DNA from: Siphonodentalium dalli
Taxonomy: Eukaryota; Mollusca; Scaphopoda; Gadilida; Siphonodentaliidae
Direction of reading: 5' to 3'
NCBI GenBank assembly: GCA_032622095.1
Contig: CP136069.1
Span: forward strand, 870,001 to 934,000
DNA: 64,000 nucleotides
A model generated the notes under the pieces. It searched no databases. It was not told the origin of the DNA and saw nothing but the letters and a program-made list of their open reading frames with translations. Numbering within the stretch: the stretch's first letter is position 1; each line of letters opens with the position of its first letter. The position numbers and the translations under genes were made by a program. Below, in pieces: positions 12,266 to 23,454 of this stretch.

Positions 12266-12722
12266 TTATAATAATTTTGGTAACTGTCTGAGTTTTGGTA
12301 TATCTAAGATAGTGTCCTCTTCTTGACTAGCATTGAACATATACTCCTCCTGAACCAGGTTAATGTTTCCAATATGCTTCATTGGACTGGTGGCTGTATA
12401 AGCCTGGTTGCCATAGCAACTACTGACTGGATTTGAATCTGTGGCAGGATGGATATTCTCGTTTCTCACTGGAGCAGGTCTCCGATTGTTAGTTTGATTA
12501 CCATAGCGATGAGGTTGGTATGGTGAATTGTTTCCTTGGTGTGGCTGGTTGACATAGTGACGATGTTGAAATTGAGAATTGCTGCACAGGTATCTGCCAC
12601 TGGCCGTCACTGTTATTAAATCTGTCACCAGCGCGATTCATCGGTGGCGACAAGTATTGGTTCTTATCAACAAACGGCTGAGGAGGAACACGTGGCTGGG
12701 GATTATTTAACCGTCGTGAGTC
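12266..12722 (-). pseudogene. Q/N/P-rich exon-like coding relic, 3' part
   Basis: Minus strand. A good splice acceptor (TTGTGTTTTTTTCAG) precedes the coding stretch at about 12723. Reading starts SRRLNNPQPRVPPQPFVDKN and moves to a second frame near 12610 (SNSQFQHRHYVNQPHQGNNS, then PHRYGNQTNNRRPAP), ending EEDTILDIPKLRQLPKLL and stop at 12266. Composition is typical of an intrinsically disordered nuclear or adaptor protein, with YGNQ recurring. A single frame change lies between two long compatible readings, so this is a pseudogene, a sequencing error, or two alternative exons. The peptide GNQTNN resembles YNQTNN of the 21.6-22.2 kb relic on the same strand, so they may derive from one gene. 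Family not recognised. Confidence 0.4.
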
Positions 12723-13098
12723 TGAAAAAAACACAATTTTTCACAGGAGACTTCTGGTTTCCATAACGATAATCATGATGATGCGGCGAAGCTATCGTCG
12801 TCATTTGAATCGATCGAATCACTCGCCAGCCCATTTGTATGATGATGTGGCAAATCTATCCTCATTGACTAAATCAAATCACTAGCCATCAGCCCGTTCA
12901 TAGGTATATCAGGAATATTAACACTATAATCTACTTTCAGCTGTATCGTCTTGTCTAATGGAAATAATAAGCATTGTTGTTGTTCCTGTTTTCACTTAGA
13001 AGTCCATGACGCTCGATATACTGGTTCGTTCCCATTGTCAGGTTATTCGGTGACATCCTGATTGTCGTCATGTTTGGTGTACTCTCCTTATCGCTACC
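12723..13098 (-). pseudogene. Q/N/P-rich exon-like coding relic, 5' part
   Basis: Minus strand. Acceptor-like CTTATTTCTAG at about 13099 precedes SDKESTPNMTTIRMSPNNLT ... RNNNNAYYF, then a frame change into PLDKTIQLKVDYSVNIPDIP ... MNGLMASDLI and a stop. A near-repeat follows in frame: HHHTNGLASDSIDSNDDDSF. The two halves share 'NGL(M)ASD', suggesting an internal protein repeat. Frame changes and stops argue for decay. It lies immediately upstream of 12266-12722 on the same strand. Confidence 0.35.
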
Positions 13099-13850
13099 TA
13101 GAAATAAGATGAGCATGCAAGTTAATTCACAGTTAATTACTCCAAGGAAACTTTAAAGATGGTCTATAAATAATATAATAATACGAATGAATTGAAGACC
13201 CTTGTCAGGAAATGACTCCATCAATGAATATTGATTTTATTTTGAATTTTCTGGTATAAAATATACATATAAACAATTTGGGACAATTTACGGCTCGCAT
13301 TCATTATGAGTGTACCATGTCGGATAACTCAATCTTTATCAGGAGATAGGAGCGATTGCTTTCGCACCCGTAATTTTTAATTCATGGGGGCTAAAATTAG
13401 CACTCGTCCCTCTTGTCAAAATGTTTCTGGTCACTGTAATCGTTGATTCAATATGTTGAGCTATTTGAAGGTATATTTAGAACCTTTCCCATCTCAGTAA
13501 AATTATGGGCATGTGAAAGTGTAACTGGACATAGCTCTATCAAACAATGACATTTTGTTTGAGAAAAGCCCAACTTACGATTATATTATAGGCGCAATCA
13601 CACCTGTCTGATAACTCTTACTAAAATTCTAAAAATGGTAACAGAATATGCCCCACTTAATTATCGCATTATATAATAAAATATGGATATAAAATAAATA
13701 TTAATGGATAGAAGCATTTCCGGACAGGAGTCTTCGACTGATATTATACTCCCAATTGTGCCAGGAAGTAAATATATACTAGCAGATGTACCCACCTTTG
13801 CACGGGATATTAAAGTGCATTTATTGTTAAAGTACTTTGTTCTGATAAGG
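13099..13850. other. No recognised feature
   Basis: AT-rich DNA between the Q/N/P-rich relic and the tandem repeats. No gene or terminal repeat seen. Confidence 0.5.
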
Positions 13851-13859
13851 TAGAAAATA

Positions 13860-14395
13860 AAGGCGATGTCGAGACCCAGCCCATGTTACCCGGAGGGCCG
13901 AAATACATGACCACACCAAATTTAAGTGAGATCCGCGCAGTAGATTCTGAGAACCGCGATGCCTGTGCGGACATTAGCGCAAGGTTGGGAATCAGACCTC
14001 AGTCCATTTTACCCAGAGGGTAACCCAAATTTCAGTGCGGATATAATGTCATAAATTGTCATAACATCAAAACGTGATGTCAGGAGTACGGACAAAGCTC
14101 ATGCTACACGAAGAGCCAAAATACATGGCCGATTCAAATTTCAGTGCGATTGGGCCAGGAGTTCCCAAGAAACTTGCCCATGCTGATATGACGTCATAAC
14201 GGCAACAGGCGATGACGGGCGAGTCAGTACATATCCCATGTTACCCGGAGGACCGAAATACACACCCGTACAAAATTTCAGTGAGATCTGACCATTAGTT
14301 CCTGAGGAACCAGTTTGCCCATGCGGATAGGACGTCAATAAGATGTCAGAGAGATGGGACCCAGATCATGTTACCTGGAGTGCTGAAAAGATTGA
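13860..14395 (+). repeat. Degenerate tandem repeat, ~120-bp unit, about 4 copies
   Basis: Units are marked by CATGTTACCCGGAGG (13882, about 14228, variants at about 14008, 14100, 14366) followed by CAAAATTTCAGTGAGATC and GCCCATGCGGATA. The ORF at 14141-14338 merely reads through these units. The composition and the AAATTTCAGTGAGATC core resemble internal repeats of other elements in the window. Confidence 0.75.
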
Positions 14396-15120
14396 CCATC
14401 TTTAAGGCATGAAAACTATTACTTTCACCCGAGACATTAACCCTTTCTTTACAAAAGGATTCTTCCATCATTTATAAAAGTCTACATTGGAATGATCTAT
14501 TCTTCATCTGGAGGAAATATAAGCAGACAACTTAGACGGAATCCTATTTATTGGAGGGAAATGTTTAGATAACAAGTTATGGTCGTTTATTGAACTTATT
14601 ATCTGAACATTTCCAAAGGGATAACTACTCATCAAGGAGTATTTTGTAACATAACCGATTGCAGCTTGAAAATTCAAGTAAAATTAATGCAACATTATCA
14701 CTTTTAATTTTATTCATTTCAACATTTGAGTGGTTGAGTTGCAATATTTGAACTGAAATGCAATGTTTGATAATTCCATCATTTTATTTCAAGAATATTC
14801 ATTCAAAATTAAACATTTTCACTCTTTACATATATCTGTGAGGCTCCATGTGGGTTACTACAAGTAACTAATTACCTAGTAGCTGCATTATTAGAGTGCT
14901 CTTCTTTCGCTTTTTTGTATATGGAGAAGCTCTGTAGCTTCATCACTCGAGTCAGGTCTTCGTCCTATTTTTTTTCATCACCATGGTGTTTATCTCCATG
15001 GGCGAGTCTGTGTCCCGACTCGAGCATAACAGAGTTGTAATTGATGTTCGGAATTATGGTGGAATTCATCGATGGATGGTCATACCTGTAAATTAGGACA
15101 GAAATGTTAAACATGGGTCA
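14396..15120. other. No recognised feature
   Basis: AT-rich DNA with no coding pattern. Confidence 0.5.
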
Positions 15121-15128
15121 GATATAGG

Positions 15129-16443
15129 TAGTGCTGAAACGGATATCCGGTTAACAACCGGCTACTGTCGGCAACCGGTTGAACTACGATCAACCGGTTA
15201 ACCGCTATGTATTACACACATGCAATGCCACTGATAAAAATTAACGTATTCAGATCCTTAATCGGCATAGACTGATAACAGTAGCTTTTAAACACGGGTA
15301 CTTTATCAATTTTGCTACAAACGTTATCACTCAGGGGGTATACATTCGAAATTACGCATCTTAAAAGTCAAAATCTGGTGCCAGATCAAGTCTTCCATGA
15401 ATGGCAGATTACATAGTCTGGCATTAGCCGGTAAACATCAAAGATGCATGACGTCATCTTTGACTTTGATGTTCCGATGTCTGGTAAAACATATGCACTG
15501 ACGCCACTGGGTCATCGGCAAAGATCAATACAATCGTTTTCACTGCAGTATACGGCGTGGTCATTTGACATCTACTCTCCGACTGACTACTTGTAGATAG
15601 TATCATGGATACCCAAGATATTAGTAAATCAGATGTCTGGGCACATTTCAAAGAGAAATTGGCAGAATGCAAACTCTGAGAACCAACATTACTGAGTTTG
15701 AGTAATCTCAGTTGATGAAATTCAAATGAACTCGAATCAAAATGGTGTTCTCCTGCAGTCGGACTTATTTGCATCCTAATGACTAATTCTCAGCATTTGA
15801 TTGTCTTCTAACAGAAAACAGTGTTTTTAGCAGGTTTTCAGCTGTTTTTTTTTAATTTTCATTTGTTATTACTACATAAAGTTCACAAACTTCATAATTG
15901 TGTTTATCGGTCGTCAGTCATCCTATCTATCTCAAATCGCCAAAGAACACCCAGCAGTTAGAATACCTGAGTCACATGACTTAATAATCGGCCAGTCCTG
16001 CAATCGCTATAATGGCAATACAAAACTGTCGATATTTGCATGTATGAACATGTATATAGGTCACACAATATTCTTCCCAAAATGAGAACGATAACAAGTC
16101 AGGAAGCAGTCGCAACTGCAGTACAAATAGGTCAAGCATGACACGTCTATTTATAAACACTGCGAGTTTTAGTTCACTGTGTCATCTGCCAAGTTGTCAA
16201 CACGTGGCTTTGTGACGTTCGTGTTTGGTGATTTACATTTGTTTAATACAAGCTCTGTCTGTGTAAACATTACGCGAGTTTGCCATACAGTTAATAAATC
16301 AAATTATGCTGATATATGGGTACAAATTATAGTATAAATAATCAGTATAAAGTCAAAGGTTGAAAATAGTGGATAACCGGTTATGATCCGGTTACACGTC
16401 GCGGTTAACTGGCTACAAAAATAGGTCAACCGTTTCAGCACTA
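15129..16443 (+). mobile_element. hAT element, family H2 (1315 bp), non-autonomous
   Basis: Ends TAGTGCTGAAACGG and its inverse. GATATAGG at 15121-15128 and 16444-16451 is a perfect 8-bp target duplication. Both arms carry the palindromic word CCGGTTAAC/GTTAACCGG and relatives (15149-15206 and 16374-16430). The interior starts a BED-finger protein at 15605 but has no catalytic domain. It opens TAGTGCTG like the giant hAT, but its subterminal word differs, so it is a separate family. Confidence 0.93.
15605..15737 (+). pseudogene. Broken BED zinc-finger start of hAT transposase
   Basis: From ATG at 15605 the reading is MDTQDISKSDVWAHFKEKLA then ECKL, a stop (TGA) where the second zinc Cys is expected, then EPTLLSLSNLS, two stops and NSNE. 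The VWxHF ... CKLC ... SNL order is that of a BED finger at the N-terminus of a hAT transposase. The stop replaces a key zinc ligand, so it cannot make a working finger. No other transposase domain follows within the element. Confidence 0.65.
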
Positions 16444-16502
16444 GATATAGGTAATGTTTAACATCCTAACCATGGCTTCTTTATGGTAACGGGTAATGAT
16501 AA

Positions 16503-17876
16503 GGCCAATAAACAAGACAGTCAATGACTGTGGGGTCGCTCATCAGACTGCAAAGACTGATAGGACTGGGACTCTGGAGACCACAACAGTCAGAACTTTT
16601 CATAATCACTTTAAAAGAAGTAGATCTATACAGAATATGTGGCTAGAGAGACTTCACATATGTAGATTGGTGAAATTCCACCTTGAAATTACCAACTGTA
16701 CACTACTGATCACCCGCTCCTCCAGCTCAACAAGTCCCCTCCCGACCGGGCTCCAGACTCCCAAGTCTTAGGTTGGAATTTCACAACCGACACCTCAAAC
16801 TTTCTCAATTGTTGGAAAATTCCAATCTCACAAGCGCCTTTTTATAAAACTATTTAGACATGTTTGAAGCCCAATTATCCATGGACCCAAAACATAATAC
16901 ATGTATGTCAGACCAATCAGTCAGGTGGTTCCAAGGTAGATGTTTTAATGAATTTGGTATTTCAATGATTTTTATTAGACACAAAAGTGTTAACTCCCCA
17001 TAGCCCCGCCATTTCTTGACAGATTGACTTCATTTTAACAAATCTGAATCTCAGTCACTAAAGGATCCTCCTGATTCCTCCATACTATATGTAAGCTAAA
17101 TAGTCCAACCTCTCGAGAAGACATTTTAAGAATTACTATAGAATTACATATAGTTATGTCCCTGGTCCCACCCTATTTAACCAGGTGACCCCATCTCAAT
17201 AAATTTGAATCCCAGACACAAAAGAATCCTTCATAAATATCAGTAAAATAGACCTGATGGTCCTTGTGAAGGAAGCATATTAAGAGGGAAACTGTCCTTC
17301 GCTTGGCCCCTATTTGACCAGGTGACCCCCATTAAAAAAAAATTGAATTGCAGTCAAGGAAGAACATTCCATGCTAAATAAGCCAACTAGTTCTTGCAAA
17401 CATATTTTAAGAATTACTATGTAGTGAAATAGTTAAGTCTCTGGCTCTGCCCTTATTTGACTTTGTGATCCCATTTACACAAATCTGTCACCCAAAGTAA
17501 TTTCATACCAAATATAAGCAAAATAGGCCATTTGATTCTTGCATAGAAGACATATCATGAATTACTATGGAGAGAAAGAGTAATGTAGCTGGACTTGCAC
17601 CTACTTGACCTGGTGACCCTGATTGAACAAATCTGAATCACAATCACCAAAGGAGCAAGCCTGCAAATAGCGTGTCTGTTCCTACATTGTACCTGCCTGG
17701 CCTCAAGCAACACAATGTATTATACAATCAAGCCTTGAAATAGTGTGATAGTGTGTCTGTCATTTGCAGAATGAGGTCCCCAGAGGGTGAATTTAGTGAC
17801 GCTATCCTGCACAGCGGACTAGCATCACTAAATTCACCCTCTGGGGGACCTCAATCTGCTAAGGCCCTCAACTGCT
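16503..17876 (+). mobile_element. Helentron-like tandem-repeat element, family B, truncated copy
   Basis: Near-identical to 18528-19890 from AATAAACAAGACAGTCAATG onward; offset about 2025 bp. The inside consists of degenerate ~120-bp units marked by 'gacccc(c)atttgaacaaatctgaat', 'tcacc(a)aaggatcctt', and 'cataccaaatataa'. It lacks the 3' hairpin end present at 20683-20714. It runs into the palindromic unit at 17766-17859. The ORF at 16496-16771 is a chance reading of this repeat. Confidence 0.7.
17766..17859. repeat. Hairpin palindrome unit P1
   Basis: Arms GCAGAATGAGGTCCCCAGAG ... and its inverse around a ~20-nt loop; the two arms pair over about 40 bp with few mismatches. Related units are at 18046, 19778, 38056 and 54666. 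A foldback MITE or a recombinogenic palindrome. Confidence 0.8.
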
Positions 17877-17879
17877 ATG

Positions 17880-18527
17880 GCCGACCTAGGATAAGATTGA
17901 AGTTCCCCAGTTGAAGTTGGTGATGTTCACCCATTGGGCACCTCAATTATGAATTTTATCTTCTGCAAAACTTCCTAGAAGGGAAATGTAACTAACAACA
18001 ATGTTAATTTGATACTATAGATACTTCCCAGAAGATGAGGCCTAAGCAGAATGAGGTCTCCAGAGGGTGAATTTGTGATGCTAGCCGACTGTGCGGGATA
18101 GCATCACTAAATTCACCCTCTGGGGACCTCATTCTGCAAATGACAGGCACGCTATTTGCCCTGTTGAGTGATTTGAACAATACATGATAGATTGTTGTTG
18201 TAATTGGGAATTAATGACTTCTAGCAGATATCCAGGGAAATTTTATAAAAATGTCAGATTTCACTTGACATGTGTAGGCATACCCCGCATACAGTTAGAG
18301 CCAAAGTAAATGCTTCTTATTAATGATTCTCTGTCAAGAATTTGAGTAAATTTTATTTTTGGAACCAGGGTGGCAGAAGCAGTGAACTTGAGTGAAGGAC
18401 CAGGGGGCACAACCTTCAGAAATATAATGGGGTTAGTTTTTCAATTTTCAAAAAAATGTTAAACAATATATATATATATAATTGACCATGGAGTTAAATA
18501 CAATTTTTTTATTTTGTTTTTAATATT
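17880..18527. other. Spacer between the two family-B copies
   Basis: Contains palindrome P2 (18046-18137) and a (TA)n run at 18467-18480. No gene. The flanks of P1 and P2 (GTCTGTCATTTGCAGAATG / CATTCTGCAAATGACAGGC) are inverted relative to each other, so 17750-18160 could be one composite foldback unit. Confidence 0.5.
18046..18137. repeat. Hairpin palindrome unit P2
   Basis: Same family as P1: GCAGAATGAGGTCTCCAGAG on the left, CTCTGGGGACCTCATTCTGC on the right, loop around GCCGACTGTGCGGGA. Confidence 0.8.
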
Positions 18528-19777
18528 TTAATAAACAAGACAGTCAATGACTGTGGGGTCGCTCACCAGACTGCAAAGACTGATAAGACTGGGACTCTGG
18601 AGACCACAACAGTCAGAACTTTTCATAATCATTTTAAAAGAAATAGCTCTAAACAGGATATGTGGCTAGAGAGACTTCACATATGTAGATTGGTGAAAAT
18701 CCACCTTGATATTACCAACTGTATACTACTGATCACCCCCTCCTCATCCAGCTCAACAAGTCCCTTTTGACCGGGCTACAGGCTCCCAAGTCTTAGGTTG
18801 GAATTTCACAACCGACACCTCAAACTTTCTCAATTGTTGGAAATTTCCAATCTCACAAGCGCCTTTTTCCAAAACCATTTAGACATGTTTGAAGCCCAAT
18901 TATCCATGGATCCAAAACACAATACATGTAAGTCAGATTAATCAGTCAGGTGGTTCCAAGGTAGATGTTTTAATGAATTTGGTATTTCAATGATTTTATT
19001 AGACACAAAAGTGTTAACTCCCCATAGCCCCACCATTTCTTGACAGGTTGACCTCATTTTAACAAATCTGAATCTCAGTCACTAAAGGATCCTCCTGATT
19101 CCTCCATACTATATGTAAGTTAAATAGTCCAACCTCTCGTGAGAAGACATTTTAAGAATTACTATAAGAGATATATAGTTATGTCCCTGGTCCCATCCTA
19201 TTTAACCTGGTGACCCCATCTGAATAAATTTGAATCCCGGACACCAAAGAACCCTTCATACATATGATAAATATCAGTAAAATGGACCTGATGGTCCTTG
19301 TGAAGGAAGCATATTAAGAGGGAAACTGTTCTTCGTTTGGCCCCTATTTGACCAAGTGACCCCATTAAAAAAAATCTGAATTGCAGTCAAGGAAGAACAT
19401 TCCATGCTCAATAAGCCAACTAGTTCTTGCAAACATATTTTAAGAATTACTATGTAGTGAAATAGTTAAGTCTCTGGCTCTGCCCTTATTTGACTTTGTG
19501 ATCCCATTTACACAAAGGTAATTTCATACCAAATATAAGCAAAATAGGCCATTTGATTATTGCATAGAAGACACATCATGAATTACTATGTAGAGAAAGA
19601 GTAATGTAGCTGGCCTTGCACCTACTTGACCTGGTGACCCTGATTGAACAAACCTGAACCACAATCACCAAAGGAGCAAGCCTGCAAATAGTGTGCTATT
19701 CCTACATTGAATGTGCCTGGCCTCAATCAACACAATGTATTATACAATCAAGCCTTGAAATAGTGTGTCTGTCATTT

Positions 19778-19871
19778 GCGGAATGAGGTCCCCCAGAGGA
19801 TGACTTTAGTGACGCTATCCTGCACAGAGGGCTAGCATCACTAAATTCACCCTTTGTGGACCTCATTCTGC
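19778..19871. repeat. Hairpin palindrome unit P3
   Basis: GCGGAATGAGGTCCCCCAGA ... CCTCATTCTGC; corresponds in position to P1 in the duplicated block. Confidence 0.8.
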
Positions 19872-20682
19872 TAAGGCCTTCAACTGCTATTAAATCAGGT
19901 ATATAATGCTGAACATTTTGATGCACCAATGAGAGCTTTATACCGAAAAAATTTATATGAAATCTTCTGGAAAACTTTTTTGAAAAAGCAGTGCAATTTA
20001 TGCATTTTTTTTGGCATTTTCGTGAATTTTTACCAAAATTTGTTGGATAATATAACTTTTTGCACATCATAAATGTTAAGCAACCCAGATAGAATAAATA
20101 TCTGATATTCAAGTATATTTTATTCAACATTTGTCTTATTTTATTGGTTTTCCTGATTATACTGAAATTTGCAGGTCAAAAACACCAAAAAGGTTAAAAA
20201 AATATATTTTCCACATGTTCCGCCCTGGATACCTCAGTGTTTTGGAATCCCCATGGGACAAGGATAAATGGAGATAGCGTCAAAATTTCTACCCTTTCGT
20301 GTGACACTACCCTCATCTGGGGGCCGGTCTACCTGGCCCCTCCCACATTTGACCCAGTGACCTCATTTGAACAAATGTGAACCCCAGTCACCCAAGGATC
20401 CTTCATACCAAATATGAACCTATTTAGTCTTATGGTATTTGAGAAGATGTTTAAAAGAATTAATATGGAGGGAAAGAGTTATGGCCCTGGCTTCGCAGCT
20501 ATTTGACCCAGTGACCTCATTTGAACAAATCTGAATGTGAGTCACCTAGGGAACATCCACACCAAATATGAACCCATTCGGTCTTATGGTTCCGAAGAAG
20601 ATGTTTAAAGAATTGTTGACGGATGGATGGACAGCTTGATGGATGGACGATGGATGGACGATGGATGAGGAGTGATGACTAT

Positions 20683-20714
20683 AGCTCCACCTGAGACTTC
20701 ATCTTGGGTGAGCT
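20683..20714 (+). repeat. Terminal hairpin of family-B element
   Basis: AGCTCCACCT stem, 12-nt loop, TGGGTGAGCT stem, preceded by a GGATGGAC microsatellite. A probable replication-termination hairpin of a rolling-circle element. Confidence 0.65.
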
Positions 20715-20716
20715 AA

Positions 20717-21549
20717 AAAAAACACTATGTTTCCGCACATCAACAATTCAATTTGATTTATTTTGCTCATCATCATGTAGATATACAGAGAACAATATCA
20801 TGTGTGTATACATAACTATGATATATTCTGTGCGCATGCGTGCAAATTGTATTGTACTAGCATATACATTTAAAATAATGAACCAGTTATGTATTGTACA
20901 TATACATGTATATATGCAATAAATTAATTGTAAGATATATAGTGCGACAACCCATGATGGAATATGGTAACATTTGTCAGTGGAAGCCTTAGGAGAGCCT
21001 AAATAGCGGCAGAACCCTGTGGGTTACTAACACATGAACTCACTTGATAAATGAGTGGATATTGTCGAGAAGATTAGCTGTTTCTTTTATGGGTGTCGGT
21101 AATTCAGACACACTATTTCAATCAATACATTCTGATACATTGAAACTTAATTGAATACAATGAACAAACTGTAGGTATTTTTTCTCTGGACTAGAGAGAG
21201 TACACAGTCTCTATATTTATAATTATTACATGCCCAAATACCAAAAAAATTATATTATTCTCAGCTTTTCCAATCAACATTCGTTGTTTTGCAATGATTT
21301 TAATATCACAAACTTCTGAAATTCTTGTTACGCTGCCATAACAACATTAACATAATTAAATCATTCGCCACCTAGGAGAATCAAGGGTCACTTGAAGGTT
21401 CAAATAGGCTATGTCCGTTTAAATATATCATACCGATTAAGACATGTTATATACTGCCCTGCTGAACTAGTGGCCAAATTTGGCACAGATGATTCAGAGA
21501 TATTATATACTAACCTGCTGAATTAGCGGGCTGAATCTGAATAAGTGTT
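20717..21549. other. No recognised feature
   Basis: AT-rich DNA. ORF 20704-20922 overlaps the element's 3' end and has no coding character. Confidence 0.5.
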
Positions 21550-22215
21550 TTGAGTAACATAGTTCAGCTGAGGTCCAGTCAATCTTTGTGAACCGATTGG
21601 CTGATTTATCAAAAAGGTACGAGGAAGAGTGCTGCCCCCGGGCATAGAACCGTCAATCATTTATGAAGCTCCGCTAATCATCTGATTTTGTTGTGAAGCC
21701 AGAGCCATCCGTTGTGGGGCCATGCATGCCCATATGTTGACCAGTCACCCACTCTCATAGGGTGATTCTGCTGTGAAGCCACACCCATATGTTGATTAGA
21801 TGATGTTGAGATTGATTGAACATAGTCCGAGGATTATTAGTTTGATTATAGCCATTTGGCACACAGTTTTGCTGCATTAACAGAACAATCTGTCTGTGAA
21901 CATTAGTTGAAGATGGCATCTGGTTATTAACCAGATATCCAGAGAAGACACTGGATTCACATTATTATACAGATACTGTGGATACCCCTGGGAACCAGTA
22001 GTTCCATGTTGAGACTGAGAACCAGTCATTCCAGGTTGCGGCGGCCTCATATTCTGATGCTGTGCAGAGATTGTAGCAGGTCGGTTTGTACTTGGTCACA
22101 CGAATCCACTGTAATTCATGGTTTTCGGAGCAGTGTTCTGAGATGACGGACCAGATTTTTTTCGGACTTGGGTTTGTGTCATTCATTATTAGTGTGACGT
22201 CAGGAACCATTGGCT
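21550..22215 (-). pseudogene. Q/N/S/P-rich exon-like coding relic
   Basis: Minus strand. An acceptor-like CTTCTGATTACAG precedes 22215. Successive long readings in shifting frames are: RPATISAQHQNMRPPQPGMT then GSQSQHGTTGSQGYPQYLYN; NVHRQIVLLMQQNCVPNGYN then QTNNPRTMFNQSQHH; QHMGVASQQNHPMRVG; MALASQQNQMISGAS; and NQPIGSQRLTGPQLNYVTQN. 'ASQQN' recurs, so it was a repetitive, low-complexity protein, as found in transcription coactivators. At least three frame changes show decay. Related in composition and in the peptide YNQTNN to 12266-13098. Family not recognised. Confidence 0.45.
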
Positions 22216-23010
22216 GCTTTCTGGTAAACTGTAATCAGAAGGTTAACATTAATAATTAATTAAAGATGTATTCAGGGTTCCAGACATTTTTTTTACAAAA
22301 CCTATTTTACTTTTTATTGTGGTTGCTGGGGCACAGTTTTCACTAAATTTGTCTGCCAACGCTACAGCGCTGTATCCAATAACACCCACTACATTCATTT
22401 CTTTTTGATGATTTATTCCCATAACAAATACGAATGTATACTAATTTATTTATTATCACAAAATATGCCAAGAATATGAGACTAGCCTACACAGTACATT
22501 AATTCAACCCAATATAAGATTTACAAGCACTTAGCAACTAATCGATATAAATAACTGGCTTCAGATGCAATTCGGCTGAACTTTTAAAAGCACAACAAAT
22601 TATTCTGCTGACCGCTTTCAGTGATTTAGGCCAGATTAGGTCAACAATTTGTAATGTCATGTTCGTGTTACGGTCTGTGTTATTGGGGTATGAAACAGGT
22701 CACCCAATTGGCAGTTGACCAATCACCGAACAGGGTTTAGTGTAACACAGACAGGCTGTGTAAATATTTGCCTACAAAGGAGTTTAAAGTCTTTTATATT
22801 TTGATCGTAATTAAATATCATGGTGAAATCTAAATTGAATTTTCTCGTGATTGAGGGTGACAACAACATAACAGTTCTCCTTATTGGTATGCTCCAAAGT
22901 TTGATGTGTGATTTTTTTTCTAAAAATAGCACCTAAAATTTGTCCCGTTGATGTGATAAGAAATTCTAATTAAAATTTAATTAACTGATAAATATCTTTC
23001 CTGACAGTAG
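22216..23010. other. No recognised feature
   Basis: AT-rich DNA, chance ORFs only. Confidence 0.5.
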
Positions 23011-23345
23011 TCCTCGTTTCATATCGATTGTATACCCGAGCGCAGGGTTCGATATGACTCAGTATATCAAAGTCATTGAAATGACTTTGTGTATGACATT
23101 GTAAAATGAGGGTTCGAATTGACTTAGTCTTGGTAAACTGTAGTCACATCACTCCACAAGTTGACTATGTTAATGTCCATAAAATAATATGATAAACTCA
23201 AAGTGACTCAGAGTACGAGTTGACTTAGTTTTTGGACAACTGTATAAGATGTATTCTATGAAATTGTTGTGGAAACTGTTGCAAGAGTTTACGTCACTAA
23301 CAAACAGGGACAGTCTATGGTATACGAGTTGACTCATGATGTAAA
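23010..23345 (+). repeat. Dispersed repeat with GAnTTGACTYAGT words
   Basis: The words CGATATGACTCAGT, CGAATTGACTTAGT, CGAGTTGACTTAGT and CGAGTTGACTCATG occur at about 23050, 23114, 23217 and 23323. A related form (GGGTACGAAATGACT) occurs at about 26660-26735. Probably the arm of a word-repeat element; ends not found. Confidence 0.5.
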
Positions 23346-23454
23346 AACTATGCACCTATATATGGTAGGGGTCAATCAAACCCTTCAAGATATGTTTCCC
23401 ATGATAATAGTTCACTCGACATATTATGCAAATTGTGACTCGGCCCATACAGAA

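Larger units (their letters stand above)
18528..20716 (+). mobile_element. Helentron-like tandem-repeat element, family B, full-length copy
   Basis: The left end carries GGGTCGCTCACC at about 18555-18566. The right end is GATGGATGGACGATGG microsatellite (about 20620-20670), then a hairpin at 20683-20714 whose arms are AGCTCCACCT and TGGGTGAGCT, then AAAAAA. The left GCTCACC is the inverse of the GGTGAGC in the hairpin, i.e. a subterminal inverted repeat. Internal degenerate units are seen at 19020-19680 and 20310-20600. No target duplication is apparent. Subterminal inverted repeat, tandem core, microsatellite and 3' hairpin are the architecture of non-autonomous Helentron/'pearl' elements in bivalves (family assignment is inference). 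Confidence 0.65.
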
